DNA of 64,000 nucleotides from Bacteroidales bacterium (lineage in GTDB: Bacteria > Bacteroidota > Bacteroidia > Bacteroidales > CG2-30-32-10): NCBI GenBank assembly GCA_035353855.1, contig DAOQAK010000006.1, positions 1 through 64,000 of the forward strand, in the 5' to 3' direction. A program made the translations under genes and the position numbers. The first letter of the stretch is position 1. The number at the start of each line of letters is the position of its first letter. This document shows positions 55,272-64,000 of this stretch, in pieces. A model generated the notes under the pieces. It ran no database searches and was not told where the DNA came from. It saw only the letters and a program-made list of their open reading frames with translations.

Positions 55272-55665
55272 TCTATTACTGGCAGCACGTTCTATCGCTC
55301 CGACTTTTAGTCGGGGAGGAAAGTCCGGACAACACAGAGCACCATACTTCCTAACGGGAAGGTTCCTGATTATATCGGGAAACAGAAAGTGCCACAGAAA
55401 ATTACCACCCGTCATTATTGACAGGCAAGGGTGAAAACGCGAGGTAAGAGCTCACGACACGGTTTGGCAACAAGCCGCGGGGGTAAACCTTATGGGTTGA
55501 AAGGCCAAATATACCGGGAATTTTACCAATTGGTAGATAAAGGGCTGCTCGCCCGCTCCCGGGGGGTAGGCTGATTGATCACGACAGTGATGTCGTGGAT
55601 AGATAAATGATAGAATTCCATTGAAAGATGGACCACAGAATCCGGCTTACAGTCCTGCCAGAAAT
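55272..55665 (+). ncRNA. rnpB: RNase P RNA
   Basis: The catalytic RNA that trims tRNA 5' ends, about 390 bases. The helix P1 closes the molecule: CTGGCAG (55279-55285) with CTGCCAG (55655-55661). The conserved core is visible as GAGGAAAGTCCGG, then the ACAGAAA stretch, GAGGTAAGAGCTCACG near the middle and CACAGAATCCGGCTTAC at the 3' end. Type A layout is likely. It has a strong promoter and a terminator at once after. The exact ends are uncertain by several bases. Confidence 0.95.
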
Positions 55666-55669
55666 AAAA

Positions 55670-55695
55670 AAAACCCGTCATTACTGGCGGGTTTT
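55670..55695. terminator. rnpB terminator (also serves the cold-shock gene)
   Basis: AAAACCCGTCA and TGGCGGGTTTT form an 11-bp stem with one G-T wobble and a TTAC loop. T-rich sequence follows on the plus strand. The convergent cold-shock gene ends 20 bases away and may use the same hairpin. Confidence 0.85.
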
Positions 55696-55715
55696 CTTTT
55701 AAACATCTTCTTCAA

Positions 55716-55907
55716 TTAAATCTTTTTAACATTTATAGCGTTTGGGCCTTTTCGACCTTCGGTAATGTCAAAAGAAACTTTGTCATCTTGTTTAATTTTT
55801 TCAGTTACTGCTGAAAGGTGAACAAAAATCTCTTCACCTGTTTCGTCAACTTTAATAAAGCCATAACCTTTGGCTTCGTTGAAAAATTTTACTAAACCTG
55901 TTTTCAT
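55716..55907 (-). CDS. Cold-shock domain protein (CspA-like)
   Basis: A 63-residue single-domain nucleic-acid chaperone. The RNA-binding motif RNP1 is KGYGFIKV and RNP2 is EIFVHLSAV. The opening TGLVKFFNEAKGYGF is typical for Csp family members in Bacteroidetes. It binds single-stranded RNA and keeps it unfolded. Its leader is short (around 30 bases), unlike the long thermosensing leader of E. coli cspA. It has its own promoter. Confidence 0.96.
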   Translation of the reverse strand: MKTGLVKFFNEAKGYGFIKVDETGEEIFVHLSAVTEKIKQDDKVSFDITEGRKGPNAINVKKI

Positions 55908-55942
55908 AAAATAAATTGTAATAATTAATAATTAGTATTTTG

Positions 55943-55973
55943 CAAATTTACACAAATTTTATGAATAATCAAC
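55943..55973 (-). promoter_or_regulatory. Cold-shock gene promoter
   Basis: On the minus strand GTTG (55973-55970, one base off TTTG) and TAAATTTG (55950-55943) are 19 bases apart. The leader is about 30 bases. Confidence 0.5.
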
Positions 55974-56053
55974 TGTGAATAACTAATTCCTTATATAAAA
56001 CCTTAACCCATTATTAATTATTAATTTAGCCCGTTTTAATTAAATTCATAATC

Positions 56054-59000
56054 ATGAAAAAAATTATCATTGCTGTTTTCGCACTGATACTAACCACTAC
56101 AGCCATATATGGTCAAAAAACTTTAGTATATATGGATCCGGTGGCAGAATATCAAAAAGGACTTGATTTATTCAGCAAAGAAAAATATAATCCTGCACTG
56201 GAATCATTCTCGAAAATTATTGATGCCATCAGCGATCCACAATCGGATATGCGCATTACTGCTGAATACTATGCGGCAATCTGTGCCGTTGAGCTTTACA
56301 ACAATGATGCGGAATACCGTTTAAAAAAATTCATTGGGAATTATCCTGAAAATTCAAAAGCTAAAATGGCAGGATTCCAGTTAGGTAAACTTGAATACCG
56401 ACAGAAAAAATACCGCAAAGCTTCAAAATCATTCGAAAATGTTGATGTTTACGATTTAGCCAATGATGAACTCCCTGAATATTATTGCAAACTCGGGTAT
56501 TCCTATTTTATGCAGGACGAGTATGATAAAGCAAAAAAACAATTTTATGAAATAAAAGATATTGATACAAAATATTTCGCTGCTTCAAATTACTACTATG
56601 CACATATAGCTTACAATGAAAAAAATTATGAAACGGCTTTAAAATGTTTTAAGAATATTGAAAACGATAAAGATTTCGGTTCTATTGTCCCCTATTATAT
56701 TGTACAGATCTACTACCTCCAGGAAAAATATGAAGATGTAATTAAATACGCCCCTACCCTGCTCGATTCGGCCAATGCCAAGCGTGTTGATGAAATAACA
56801 AGAGTATTGGGAGAATCATATTTTAAAACCGGTGATTATAAAAATTCTATTTCTTACCTTGAAAAATATGCTTCCATTACAAAAAATACGATAACACGTA
56901 AAGACAATTACGAGTTGGGTTATGCCTATTATAAAGCAGGTTCTGACATTTCAAAAGCCATTGAATATTTTGAAAAAGTTACCACCGAAAGCGATTCTCT
57001 TGCTCAAAATACGTTTTATATACTTGGCGATTGTTACCTGAAGAACAACAATAAAAAATTTGCTAAAAACGCATTCCTGTCAGCTTACAAATTATCGTTC
57101 TACCCAGATATAAAGGAAGACGCTTTGTATAATTACGCCAAGTTATCATATGACCTGGCATTGAACCCATATAATGAAGCCATCACTTCTTTCCAGAATT
57201 ATATGAAAAATTATCCTTCTTCACCCAAAGTTGAAGAAGCAAGAAGATACCTGATCAGCCTTTATCTTTCAACAAAAAATTATAAAGCAGCCCTTTCTTC
57301 GCTTGATAGCATGAAAAACCGCGACACCCAGATGAATATGGCTTACCAGAAAATTGCGTACTACAGGGGTGTTGAACTCTTTAATAATAAAAATATTTCC
57401 GGCGCTATTGAAATGTTCGACAAGTCAAATAAATATCCTATAAATAAAACCATTAAAGCGGAATGCTTTTACTGGAAAGCCGAAGGACTTTACAGAAATT
57501 CAGAATTCGATTCTGCCAAACAGGTTTATGAAGATTTCCTGTTGTTGCCCGGAGCCTTTAGTCTACCAACGTACAACGATGCTTATTACAATATTGGTTA
57601 TTGCTATTTCAAACAGAAAGAATATAAATCTGCCAATAAAGCATTCCGGAAATATACCGGGAATAAAGATATTACCAATAAAAAAATGCTGAACGATGCC
57701 TACCTGCGTATTGGCGACTGTTACTTCATTTCAAAAGATTATTCCGAGGCTGTTGAAAATTACGACAAAGCCATTACAACAAATAATTTTGATATTGATT
57801 ATGCTATGTTCCAGAAAGCGCTTTGCCTGCATGCTCAAGGCAAATACGACAAAAAAATCAGTACGCTTACAACAATGCTCGAACGTTTTCCAAAAACCAC
57901 TTACGCCGATGATGCTACATTTGAACTGGCAACAGCATACCTGATAAAAAATGATAACGACAAAGCATTAGAATATTATAATGATATTGTGAAAAATTAT
58001 CCTTCCAGCAATTATGTAAAAAATGCTTATTTAAAAATCGGGCTTATTTATAATAATGAAGAAAAAACTGAATTAGCTTTACAGGCATTCAAAAAAGTTG
58101 TGAGTGCATATCCTGCAACCGATGCTTCGAAAGATGCACTGGAAAACATTCGCGATATTTATTGTGGTCATGAAAAATGCGACAGCTTTTATGTTTATGT
58201 AAAAAGCCTTCCTTTTAAATACGGCTCAAACATTGACATGGAACAGGATTCGGTTACTTATAAAGCTTGTGAGAATAATTATTTAAAGAACCAGGATTGC
58301 GATAAATCAATCACCAGTTTTAATAATTACCTACAAAAATTTCCGAACGGATATTTTGTTGTTAATGCCAATTACTATAAATCAGAATGTGAATATAAAA
58401 ATAAAAATTATGATGAAGCTCTGAAAGGCTATGATTTTGTAGCATCACAGCCGCAAAACAAATTCTCGGAATATGCCATTCAGAATGCCGCCGAAATTTG
58501 TTATTACCTGAAACGCTACGACAGTGCTGCTACATTTTATTCCAAACTCGAATCGAATGCAGAATACAAATCGAACATCATCGAAGCACGTACAATGATC
58601 ATGCGCTGTTACTGGAAAGCAGGTAAAACCGATAAGGCAATTAAAGCAGCAAAGAAATTAATTACAACCGAAAAAATCACTTCCGAAGAATTGACCGAAG
58701 CATACATCACTATTGGTCGTGCAGCAATGCTCATCGACAGCACTTCACTTGCACAAACCCAGTTTGAATTTGCTTACAAGCAAAACCCCACTTCCGAATT
58801 CGGGGCTGAAGCCAAGTACAACCTTGCGCTTATTCAATACAAGCTTAAGGAATATGATAATGCCGAGAAAACAGTTTTTGAAGTAATCAACCAGGTGCCT
58901 TCATATGATTACTGGGTAACAAAAAGCTTTATACTTCTTGCCGATATTTATACCAACAATGGAAATGTATTACAGGCAAAAGCTACACTCAACAGTATCA

Positions 59001-59197
59001 TCGATAATTCCGAAAACCCTGAACTGGTTCAAATTGCTCATGAGAAACTAAATACTATAATGCAAACAGAAATTAAGCAGGAACAACAAAAAGTTGAAGA
59101 AGATATTGATATCAAGTTCAAGAATAATCCTAATGGCAGTGAAAAAATACCTGAAGAAAATAATAATCAACAAAAGGAGGAAAATAACAATGAATAA
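56054..59197 (+). CDS. Large periplasmic TPR protein
   Basis: A 1047-residue exported protein. A signal peptide at 1-20 (ending IYGQ) is followed by a continuous array of tetratricopeptide and Sel1-like helical units across about 30-1010, with many repeats of A-x-x-x-F/Y-x-K-I/V and NNxxxxA patterns. The end is a low-complexity tail rich in Glu, Asn and Lys. A superhelix of this size would give a long scaffold in the periplasm. The next gene, overlapping by eight bases, encodes an outer-membrane barrel, so I infer the two act as one unit in envelope assembly or export. The partner proteins are not known. Confidence 0.8.
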   Translation: MKKIIIAVFALILTTTAIYGQKTLVYMDPVAEYQKGLDLFSKEKYNPALESFSKIIDAISDPQSDMRITAEYYAAICAVELYNNDAEYRLKKFIGNYPENSKAKMAGFQLGKLEYRQKKYRKASKSFENVDVYDLANDELPEYYCKLGYSYFMQDEYDKAKKQFYEIKDIDTKYFAASNYYYAHIAYNEKNYETALKCFKNIENDKDFGSIVPYYIVQIYYLQEKYEDVIKYAPTLLDSANAKRVDEITRVLGESYFKTGDYKNSISYLEKYASITKNTITRKDNYELGYAYYKAGSDISKAIEYFEKVTTESDSLAQNTFYILGDCYLKNNNKKFAKNAFLSAYKLSFYPDIKEDALYNYAKLSYDLALNPYNEAITSFQNYMKNYPSSPKVEEARRYLISLYLSTKNYKAALSSLDSMKNRDTQMNMAYQKIAYYRGVELFNNKNISGAIEMFDKSNKYPINKTIKAECFYWKAEGLYRNSEFDSAKQVYEDFLLLPGAFSLPTYNDAYYNIGYCYFKQKEYKSANKAFRKYTGNKDITNKKMLNDAYLRIGDCYFISKDYSEAVENYDKAITTNNFDIDYAMFQKALCLHAQGKYDKKISTLTTMLERFPKTTYADDATFELATAYLIKNDNDKALEYYNDIVKNYPSSNYVKNAYLKIGLIYNNEEKTELALQAFKKVVSAYPATDASKDALENIRDIYCGHEKCDSFYVYVKSLPFKYGSNIDMEQDSVTYKACENNYLKNQDCDKSITSFNNYLQKFPNGYFVVNANYYKSECEYKNKNYDEALKGYDFVASQPQNKFSEYAIQNAAEICYYLKRYDSAATFYSKLESNAEYKSNIIEARTMIMRCYWKAGKTDKAIKAAKKLITTEKITSEELTEAYITIGRAAMLIDSTSLAQTQFEFAYKQNPTSEFGAEAKYNLALIQYKLKEYDNAEKTVFEVINQVPSYDYWVTKSFILLADIYTNNGNVLQAKATLNSIIDNSENPELVQIAHEKLNTIMQTEIKQEQQKVEEDIDIKFKNNPNGSEKIPEENNNQQKEENNNE

Positions 59198-60893
59198 AAG
59201 CTACAGCCACAGCATATATAAGGCTTTTGTTCTTTGCCTTATTTGTTTTGCTTTTCCAAATTATTTAAAAGCACAAAACGAGGATGTGATAATTATTGAA
59301 ACATATAAACCCGTTATTTCCGATGCTTTCAAAATCCAGGAAAATCCAAAAATCCCTGACTCTACTGATGTTGAAAAATACAGTACCACATACCAGGTCA
59401 ATCCTGTGCTTTACGGAACAAAATTCCCCGTGGAACCTATCAAACCAGCAAAAATGATAGGAGAGCCTTTAACCAAGTTTTATAAGTCATATGCAAAACT
59501 GGGCTTTGGGAATAAAACTACACCGCTTGCCGAATTCTATTATAGCAACCTGCGTTCAACAAGCCAATCAATAGGTTTTTATTTTAATCACTTTTCTTCA
59601 TCAGGAAAAATAAAAAAATACGCGTTCCCCGGATTCAGCAATAACGATGCAGGTATATATGCTAAAAAGTTTTACAAATATCATACGCTTACAGCAAACG
59701 TAGATTACAAAAGGGATGTGGTTCATTATTATGGCTTCGAGCCATCGAAGTTTCCATATATTTACGATGTGAATAATAAAGATAGTATCAAGCAAAGATT
59801 AATGGATATTGGCGGACAATTAAAATTTTTCAGCACTTATGTTGATTCTACAAAGCTGAATCATTATTTCGATTTAAAATATCATAATGCATCTGATTTA
59901 TATGATGCCGTTGAAGACAATATTGTCTTTAATGCTTTACTGAATAAGAATGTCAAATTCCTTGGAAAATCAATAAAGAATCAAAACTTAAGTCTTAAAA
60001 CCAAAGTTGATTTTTATAATGATAAGAATAAAATTGATACCGCCGGCAGTGCTGTAATCAGCTTCATACCTCAATTCTCCGCCTCATATGATATTATAAG
60101 ATTTAATTTGGGATTTAATACTTCTATTGCTGCATGTGATAGTTCAGATATTTTCTTTTATCCTGTTACAAATATTAATTTCAATCTCGTTGATAATATA
60201 TTTATTCTATATGCAGGAATTGATGGAGGTTTGGAGAAAAATAATTTAGTTAACCTATTTTCCGAAAATCCATTCATCAATACTAAAACACTTAATCTTC
60301 AATATTCAAATACAAAGTCAAGGTTCTATGCCGGATTCAGGGGAAGTATAAGTTCGTATCTATCATTTAATGCAAATATTGCAAAATCAAAAATTGATAA
60401 CCTTCCTTTATTTGTTAATGATTCATCTCTCAATTTATTCAATAAATTCAATGTTATTTATGATAATGCAGGCATAACGAATTTGCATACTGAAATCACA
60501 TACCAAAAATCAGAAAAGTTAAAAATAATGCTTACCTCAAATTATTATGAGTATAAGATGAATGTTGAAAAACGCGCATGGCATAAACCCGGCATGAATG
60601 TTCAGCTTTCGGTCAATTATAACTTGAGAAATAAAATTATTTTAAAAACGGAAGTTTTTGCATTAAACGGTGTTGATGCCAAATGTTATAATACAACAGG
60701 CCAGGTACCGGAAATACTAATAAAACAACTTAAAGGCACAGTTGATTTTAACCTTGGATTAGAATACCGATATTCTAAAATTTTATCGGGTTTTATAAAC
60801 TTCAATAACATAGGGGTGATAAATTATCAGAAATGGTATAATTATCCTACTTATAGTTTTACAGCTTTGGCCGGAATCACTTATTCATTTTGA
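59190..60893 (+). CDS. Outer-membrane beta-barrel protein partnered with the TPR protein
   Basis: A 567-residue protein. The start at 59190 is chosen because AAAGGAGG lies nine bases upstream and a signal peptide follows (MNKSYSHSIYKAF to YLKAQ); a 59094 start would place a highly basic tail in front. After a short polar plug-like part (about 25-80, with DVIIIETYKPVISDAF) the rest alternates polar and hydrophobic strands and ends GITYSF, an outer-membrane barrel with aromatic C-terminus. It overlaps the TPR gene and so is translated with it. No TonB-dependent plug motif is clear. I do not recognise the cargo. Confidence 0.75.
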   Translation: MNKSYSHSIYKAFVLCLICFAFPNYLKAQNEDVIIIETYKPVISDAFKIQENPKIPDSTDVEKYSTTYQVNPVLYGTKFPVEPIKPAKMIGEPLTKFYKSYAKLGFGNKTTPLAEFYYSNLRSTSQSIGFYFNHFSSSGKIKKYAFPGFSNNDAGIYAKKFYKYHTLTANVDYKRDVVHYYGFEPSKFPYIYDVNNKDSIKQRLMDIGGQLKFFSTYVDSTKLNHYFDLKYHNASDLYDAVEDNIVFNALLNKNVKFLGKSIKNQNLSLKTKVDFYNDKNKIDTAGSAVISFIPQFSASYDIIRFNLGFNTSIAACDSSDIFFYPVTNINFNLVDNIFILYAGIDGGLEKNNLVNLFSENPFINTKTLNLQYSNTKSRFYAGFRGSISSYLSFNANIAKSKIDNLPLFVNDSSLNLFNKFNVIYDNAGITNLHTEITYQKSEKLKIMLTSNYYEYKMNVEKRAWHKPGMNVQLSVNYNLRNKIILKTEVFALNGVDAKCYNTTGQVPEILIKQLKGTVDFNLGLEYRYSKILSGFINFNNIGVINYQKWYNYPTYSFTALAGITYSF

Positions 60894-61029
60894 TTTTTAA
60901 GATTGAGAATCAGGGTATAAGTTTTCTATAATTTTACATCAGACAAACTGTCATTTTTTTATCACCAAAAAGTTAATAAAATCATTGATTTTACTGCATA
61001 TTTATTATACCTATCTCGTTCATTTTTCT

Positions 61030-61037
61030 TATATTTG
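61030..61037 (+). promoter_or_regulatory. Putative gyrB -7 box (TATATTTG)
   Basis: TATATTTG fits TAnnTTTG, 26 bases before the gyrB ATG. A -33 element is not clear; TTTA lies at 61001-61004, 25 bases upstream. Confidence 0.45.
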
Positions 61038-61063
61038 TCTTCCATTAAAAAATAGTTAAAATA

Positions 61064-63028
61064 ATGAGCGAAAACGAAAAGATTTTGTTGGAAAAAGAAA
61101 CTTATACCGCAGATAGTATTCAGGTTCTTGAAGGACTGGAAGCCGTTAGGAAAAGACCAGCCATGTATATAGGCGATGTGGGTGCACGCGGATTACATCA
61201 TTTGGTTTATGAAGTAGTTGATAATTCTATTGATGAAGCACTTGCCGGTTACTGTAATAAAATAGATGTATTTATTAATGAAGATAATTCCATTACTGTT
61301 ATTGATAATGGTCGCGGTATTCCAACCGACATGCATGAAAAAGAAAAAAAATCGGCACTTGAAGTTGTAATGACAGTGCTTCATGCAGGAGGAAAATTCA
61401 ATAAAGATTCATACAAAGTTTCCGGCGGTTTACATGGTGTTGGGGTTTCATGTGTTAATGCACTTTCTTCTCACCTTACTGTAAAAGTACATCGAGACGG
61501 CAATCTTTATATCCAGGAATATGAAATCGGGAAACCTTTATATGATGTAAAAGCTATTGGTAAATCGGATAAAACAGGTACCGAAACTACATTCAAACCG
61601 GATGGCTCTATTTTTATTACTACCGTTTATTCATATGAAATATTGATATCACGTTTGCGTGAATTAGCTTTCCTTAATAAAGGAATAACCCTTACCATTA
61701 CTGACAAAAGAGAAAAAGATGAAAACGGCAACTATGTTAATGATACATTTTTCTCTAAAGAAGGATTAAAAGAATTTGTAAACTATCTCGATTCCACAAG
61801 GGAAAAGCTTATGGAAGAGCCTATCTATATGGAAGGAGAAAGAAATGGTGTGCCTGTTGAAGTAGCAATGCAATACAACTCTTCCTTCTCGGAAAACACA
61901 CACTCCTACTGTAATAATATAAATACACATGAAGGAGGAACACACCTTGCCGGATTCCGAAGAGCTTTAACCAGGACATTAAAATCGTATGCTGATAAAT
62001 CAGGAATGCTGGCAAAACTGAAATTCGATATTAATGGTGATGATTTCCGTGAAGGTCTTACAGCTGTTATTTCTGTAAAAGTTCAGGAACCACAGTTTGA
62101 AGGACAAACCAAAACAAAACTTGGAAATAATGAAATAATGGGAGTTGTAGACCAACTGGTAAGTGAAATGCTTACCTATTATTTGGAAGAACATCCCAGG
62201 GAAGCACATACAATAGTAAATAAAGTTATTCTTGCTGCAACAGCCAGGCATGCTGCACGCAAAGCACGTGAGCTTGTTCAAAGAAAAGGTGTGTTAACAG
62301 GTTCAGGTCTACCGGGTAAATTAGCCGATTGCTCCGAAACAGATGCCTCACTTTGCGAGATTTACCTTGTAGAGGGAGACTCTGCAGGCGGAACAGCAAA
62401 ACAAGGTCGCGACAGAAGATTCCAGGCTATTCTTCCTCTACGAGGAAAAATCCTGAATGTGGAAAAAGCTATGCAACACAGGGTATTCGACAGCGAAGAA
62501 ATTAAAAACATGTATACTGCTCTCGGTATTACTATTGGTACCGAAGATGACTCTAAAGCGCTTAACCTCGAAAAACTCCGTTATCATAAAATCATCATCA
62601 TGACCGATGCTGATGTTGACGGAAGCCATATTGCTACGCTTATCCTTACTTTCTTTTTCAGGTATATGAAAGAGCTTATCGAAAACGGTTATGTTTATAT
62701 TGCAACTCCACCATTATATTTAATCAAAAAAAGTAAAGAAGAACGTTATTGCTGGACAGAAGAAGAAAGACTGGCAATAGTACAGGAACTTTCAAAAGAA
62801 GGAAAAGAATCCAATGTTCATATTCAACGTTACAAAGGTCTTGGTGAAATGAACGCCGAGCAACTTTGGATGACCACAATGAATCCTGAATTCCGTACAC
62901 TTCGTCAGGTTACTATTGAAAATGGTGCAGAAGCTGACAGGATTTTCTCTATGCTTATGGGTGATGAAGTTCCACCACGTCGTGAATTCATTGAAAAGAA
63001 TGCAAAATACGCAAAGATTGATGCTTAA
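61064..63028 (+). CDS. gyrB: DNA gyrase subunit B
   Basis: A 654-residue cytosolic ATPase subunit that drives negative supercoiling with GyrA. The N-terminal part has VRKRPAMYIGD, the ATP-binding DNGRGIP and GGLHGVGVSCVNALS. The TOPRIM domain has the catalytic EGDSAGGTAKQGRDRR and DADVDGSHI. The C-terminus includes QRYKGLGEMNAEQLW. Length fits the 640-655 usual in Bacteroidetes. ParE is the alternative, but the Tyr-Lys-Gly-Leu-Gly-Glu-Met pattern and size favour GyrB. gyrA is not in this window. Confidence 0.95.
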   Translation: MSENEKILLEKETYTADSIQVLEGLEAVRKRPAMYIGDVGARGLHHLVYEVVDNSIDEALAGYCNKIDVFINEDNSITVIDNGRGIPTDMHEKEKKSALEVVMTVLHAGGKFNKDSYKVSGGLHGVGVSCVNALSSHLTVKVHRDGNLYIQEYEIGKPLYDVKAIGKSDKTGTETTFKPDGSIFITTVYSYEILISRLRELAFLNKGITLTITDKREKDENGNYVNDTFFSKEGLKEFVNYLDSTREKLMEEPIYMEGERNGVPVEVAMQYNSSFSENTHSYCNNINTHEGGTHLAGFRRALTRTLKSYADKSGMLAKLKFDINGDDFREGLTAVISVKVQEPQFEGQTKTKLGNNEIMGVVDQLVSEMLTYYLEEHPREAHTIVNKVILAATARHAARKARELVQRKGVLTGSGLPGKLADCSETDASLCEIYLVEGDSAGGTAKQGRDRRFQAILPLRGKILNVEKAMQHRVFDSEEIKNMYTALGITIGTEDDSKALNLEKLRYHKIIIMTDADVDGSHIATLILTFFFRYMKELIENGYVYIATPPLYLIKKSKEERYCWTEEERLAIVQELSKEGKESNVHIQRYKGLGEMNAEQLWMTTMNPEFRTLRQVTIENGAEADRIFSMLMGDEVPPRREFIEKNAKYAKIDA

Positions 63029-63033
63029 GAAAT

Positions 63034-63065
63034 AAAAAAAGGGAATTATTAAATTCCCTTTTTTT
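63034..63065 (+). terminator. gyrB terminator
   Basis: AAAAAAAGGGAATT and AATTCCCTTTTTTT form a 14-bp stem with a four-base loop, starting six bases after the gyrB stop, with a T-tract following. The convergent collagen-like gene ends 26 bases further on. Confidence 0.9.
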
Positions 63066-63091
63066 TATACTGAGTCTTCCTGAAACAATTA

Positions 63092-64000
63092 TTAATAGAA
63101 AACCTGTATTATTAAATTTCCTTGATTGTTTTGACTTGCAGATTGATTACCACCTGCATTAAAGTCTTCCGTATTATCTTTAGATTTTCTAGCTCTAACT
63201 TTAACTGTATATGATCCCGGAGTATTTATTAGTACATATTTATGAAAACTCCAGAAATGTAGAAATTTATAATTTGTTACACCTGGAGGAGCACCATCCT
63301 GCGAGTCAGAAATATCAACATCCTGTAAAGCTACTGTTGCACCATTCATCATAATACCAACTTCAACTGAAGCCAGGGCAGGAATATAAACACCTCCTCC
63401 ACCTGTAGGAGTTCTTATTTCAAGCGAGCCATATGTTGATATAAAAACTTTTGCAGGAACTGTAGTAATATTTACAACTACAGACAATCCGCTTATATCT
63501 TTAAAACTCGTATTGTTAATTGTAGTGATTGAAGATGAAACTTCATAAAAATCAACAGTTGCAGAACCTGTAGGACCTGTAGATCCAGTTGAACCGGTTG
63601 CTCCAGCTGTACCCGGGTTACCTGTTGGGCCTGTAGGACCAGTTGTGCCGGGTGAACCAGTTGCGCCGGCTGTGCCTGGGTTACCTGTAGGACCTGTAGG
63701 GCCAGTTGCGCCGGTTGCACTAGCGGTACCATCTGCACCAGTTGCACCTACCGGGCCAGTTGGGCCGGTTATTCCATCAGCACCAGAAGGACCAGTTGGA
63801 CCTGTCACACCATTAATTCCTATTGCTCCAGTTGGGCCTGTCGGACCTGTAGGGCCTGCTGGACCAGTTCCACCAACAGTTCCACCACCAACACCTGCTC
63901 CGCATAAATTTACCCAAACAGAATCATCAGGATGTGTAAGCTGATCATCAACTTTAAAATAGAAAAAGCATAGTGTATCAATATCATAAACCAATAATCC
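63092..64000 (-). CDS. Collagen-like repeat protein, N-terminus cut off by the window edge
   Basis: At least 303 residues; the frame stays open to the end of the window and the leading Leu codon at 63994 is not a credible start, so the N-terminus is missing. The visible start GLLVYDIDTLCFFYFKVDD recalls surface or tail-fibre-like proteins with a short domain before a collagen stretch. About residues 36-155 are G-x-x triplets, mostly GPTGPTG and GATGP, which make a triple helix. The C-terminal 150 residues are a beta-rich globular part opening FYEVSSSITTINNTS and closing NLIIQVFY. It probably forms trimers at the surface or in secreted fibres. No sorting domain is seen. Confidence 0.8.
   Translation of the reverse strand, partial: GLLVYDIDTLCFFYFKVDDQLTHPDDSVWVNLCGAGVGGGTVGGTGPAGPTGPTGPTGAIGINGVTGPTGPSGADGITGPTGPVGATGADGTASATGATGPTGPTGNPGTAGATGSPGTTGPTGPTGNPGTAGATGSTGSTGPTGSATVDFYEVSSSITTINNTSFKDISGLSVVVNITTVPAKVFISTYGSLEIRTPTGGGGVYIPALASVEVGIMMNGATVALQDVDISDSQDGAPPGVTNYKFLHFWSFHKYVLINTPGSYTVKVRARKSKDNTEDFNAGGNQSASQNNQGNLIIQVFY

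Noticed and set aside
55212..55415. A 67-codon minus-strand frame across the start of rnpB
   Set aside because: It lies over the RNase P RNA and its promoter, and resembles no protein family.
63645..63944. A plus-strand frame rich in Gly, Pro and Val opposite the collagen-like gene
   Set aside because: It is the complement of the GPT triplets; triplet repeats produce open frames on both strands.

Overview
The window looks like chromosomal DNA of an AT-rich, probably anaerobic member of the Bacteroidetes (Bacteroidales-like). The clues agree with one another. Several secreted proteins end in type IX secretion (T9SS) sorting domains. Many promoters fit the Bacteroidetes pattern TTTG-N(19-23)-TAnnTTTG. 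Class III glutamine synthetase, a 288-residue primary sigma factor, GSCFA, DUF2027-Smr and WG-repeat proteins are present. A 2-oxoacid:ferredoxin oxidoreductase with a nearby two-cluster ferredoxin points to ferredoxin-based metabolism. I saw no tRNA or 5S/16S/23S rRNA gene, no complete mobile element and no CRISPR array. The only stable RNA gene found is rnpB.

Layout. 1-19.4 kb is an envelope and secretion region. It holds a small T9SS cargo, an M1 peptidase that seems to end in an outer-membrane barrel, LpxH, a 1427-residue lectin/PKD adhesin, a second M1 peptidase with a CUB domain and sorting domain, a cargo-less sorting-domain protein, GapA, a choice-of-anchor-L/PKD protein, an M20 dipeptidase and two lipocalin-like proteins. 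19.4-29.9 kb carries a WG-repeat protein, glutamine synthetase III, DsbD, TilS and an ECF sigma/anti-sigma pair. 30-33 kb is an accessory patch. It has a cysteine-rich RiPP precursor with a GG leader, a radical SAM/SPASM maturase and an island of non-coding repeats. 33-45 kb is mostly housekeeping: KorAB, ferredoxin, an RNA methyltransferase, YidC, PyrG, a GSCFA protein, primary sigma factor and a DegP-like protease. 45-55 kb runs mainly on the plus strand: an unknown membrane-anchored protein, DapF, GNAT, MltG, acyl-CoA ligase, a degenerate alpha/beta hydrolase, a phosphohexomutase, a DUF2279 protein, a TPR lipoprotein and an Smr protein. 55-64 kb holds rnpB, a cold-shock protein, a TPR/outer-membrane protein pair, GyrB and a truncated collagen-like protein.

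The best candidate for something undescribed is the RiPP cassette at 30266-32187. The precursor core has nine cysteines, six of them exactly seven residues apart, and is followed 119 bases later by a radical SAM enzyme with a full SPASM cysteine set. No transporter or protease is encoded beside it. Other items worth attention are the cargo-less T9SS domain, the M1 peptidase-barrel fusion, the alpha/beta hydrolase lacking its nucleophile and the TPR/barrel pair upstream of gyrB. All functions are read from sequence motifs by eye; no database search was run.
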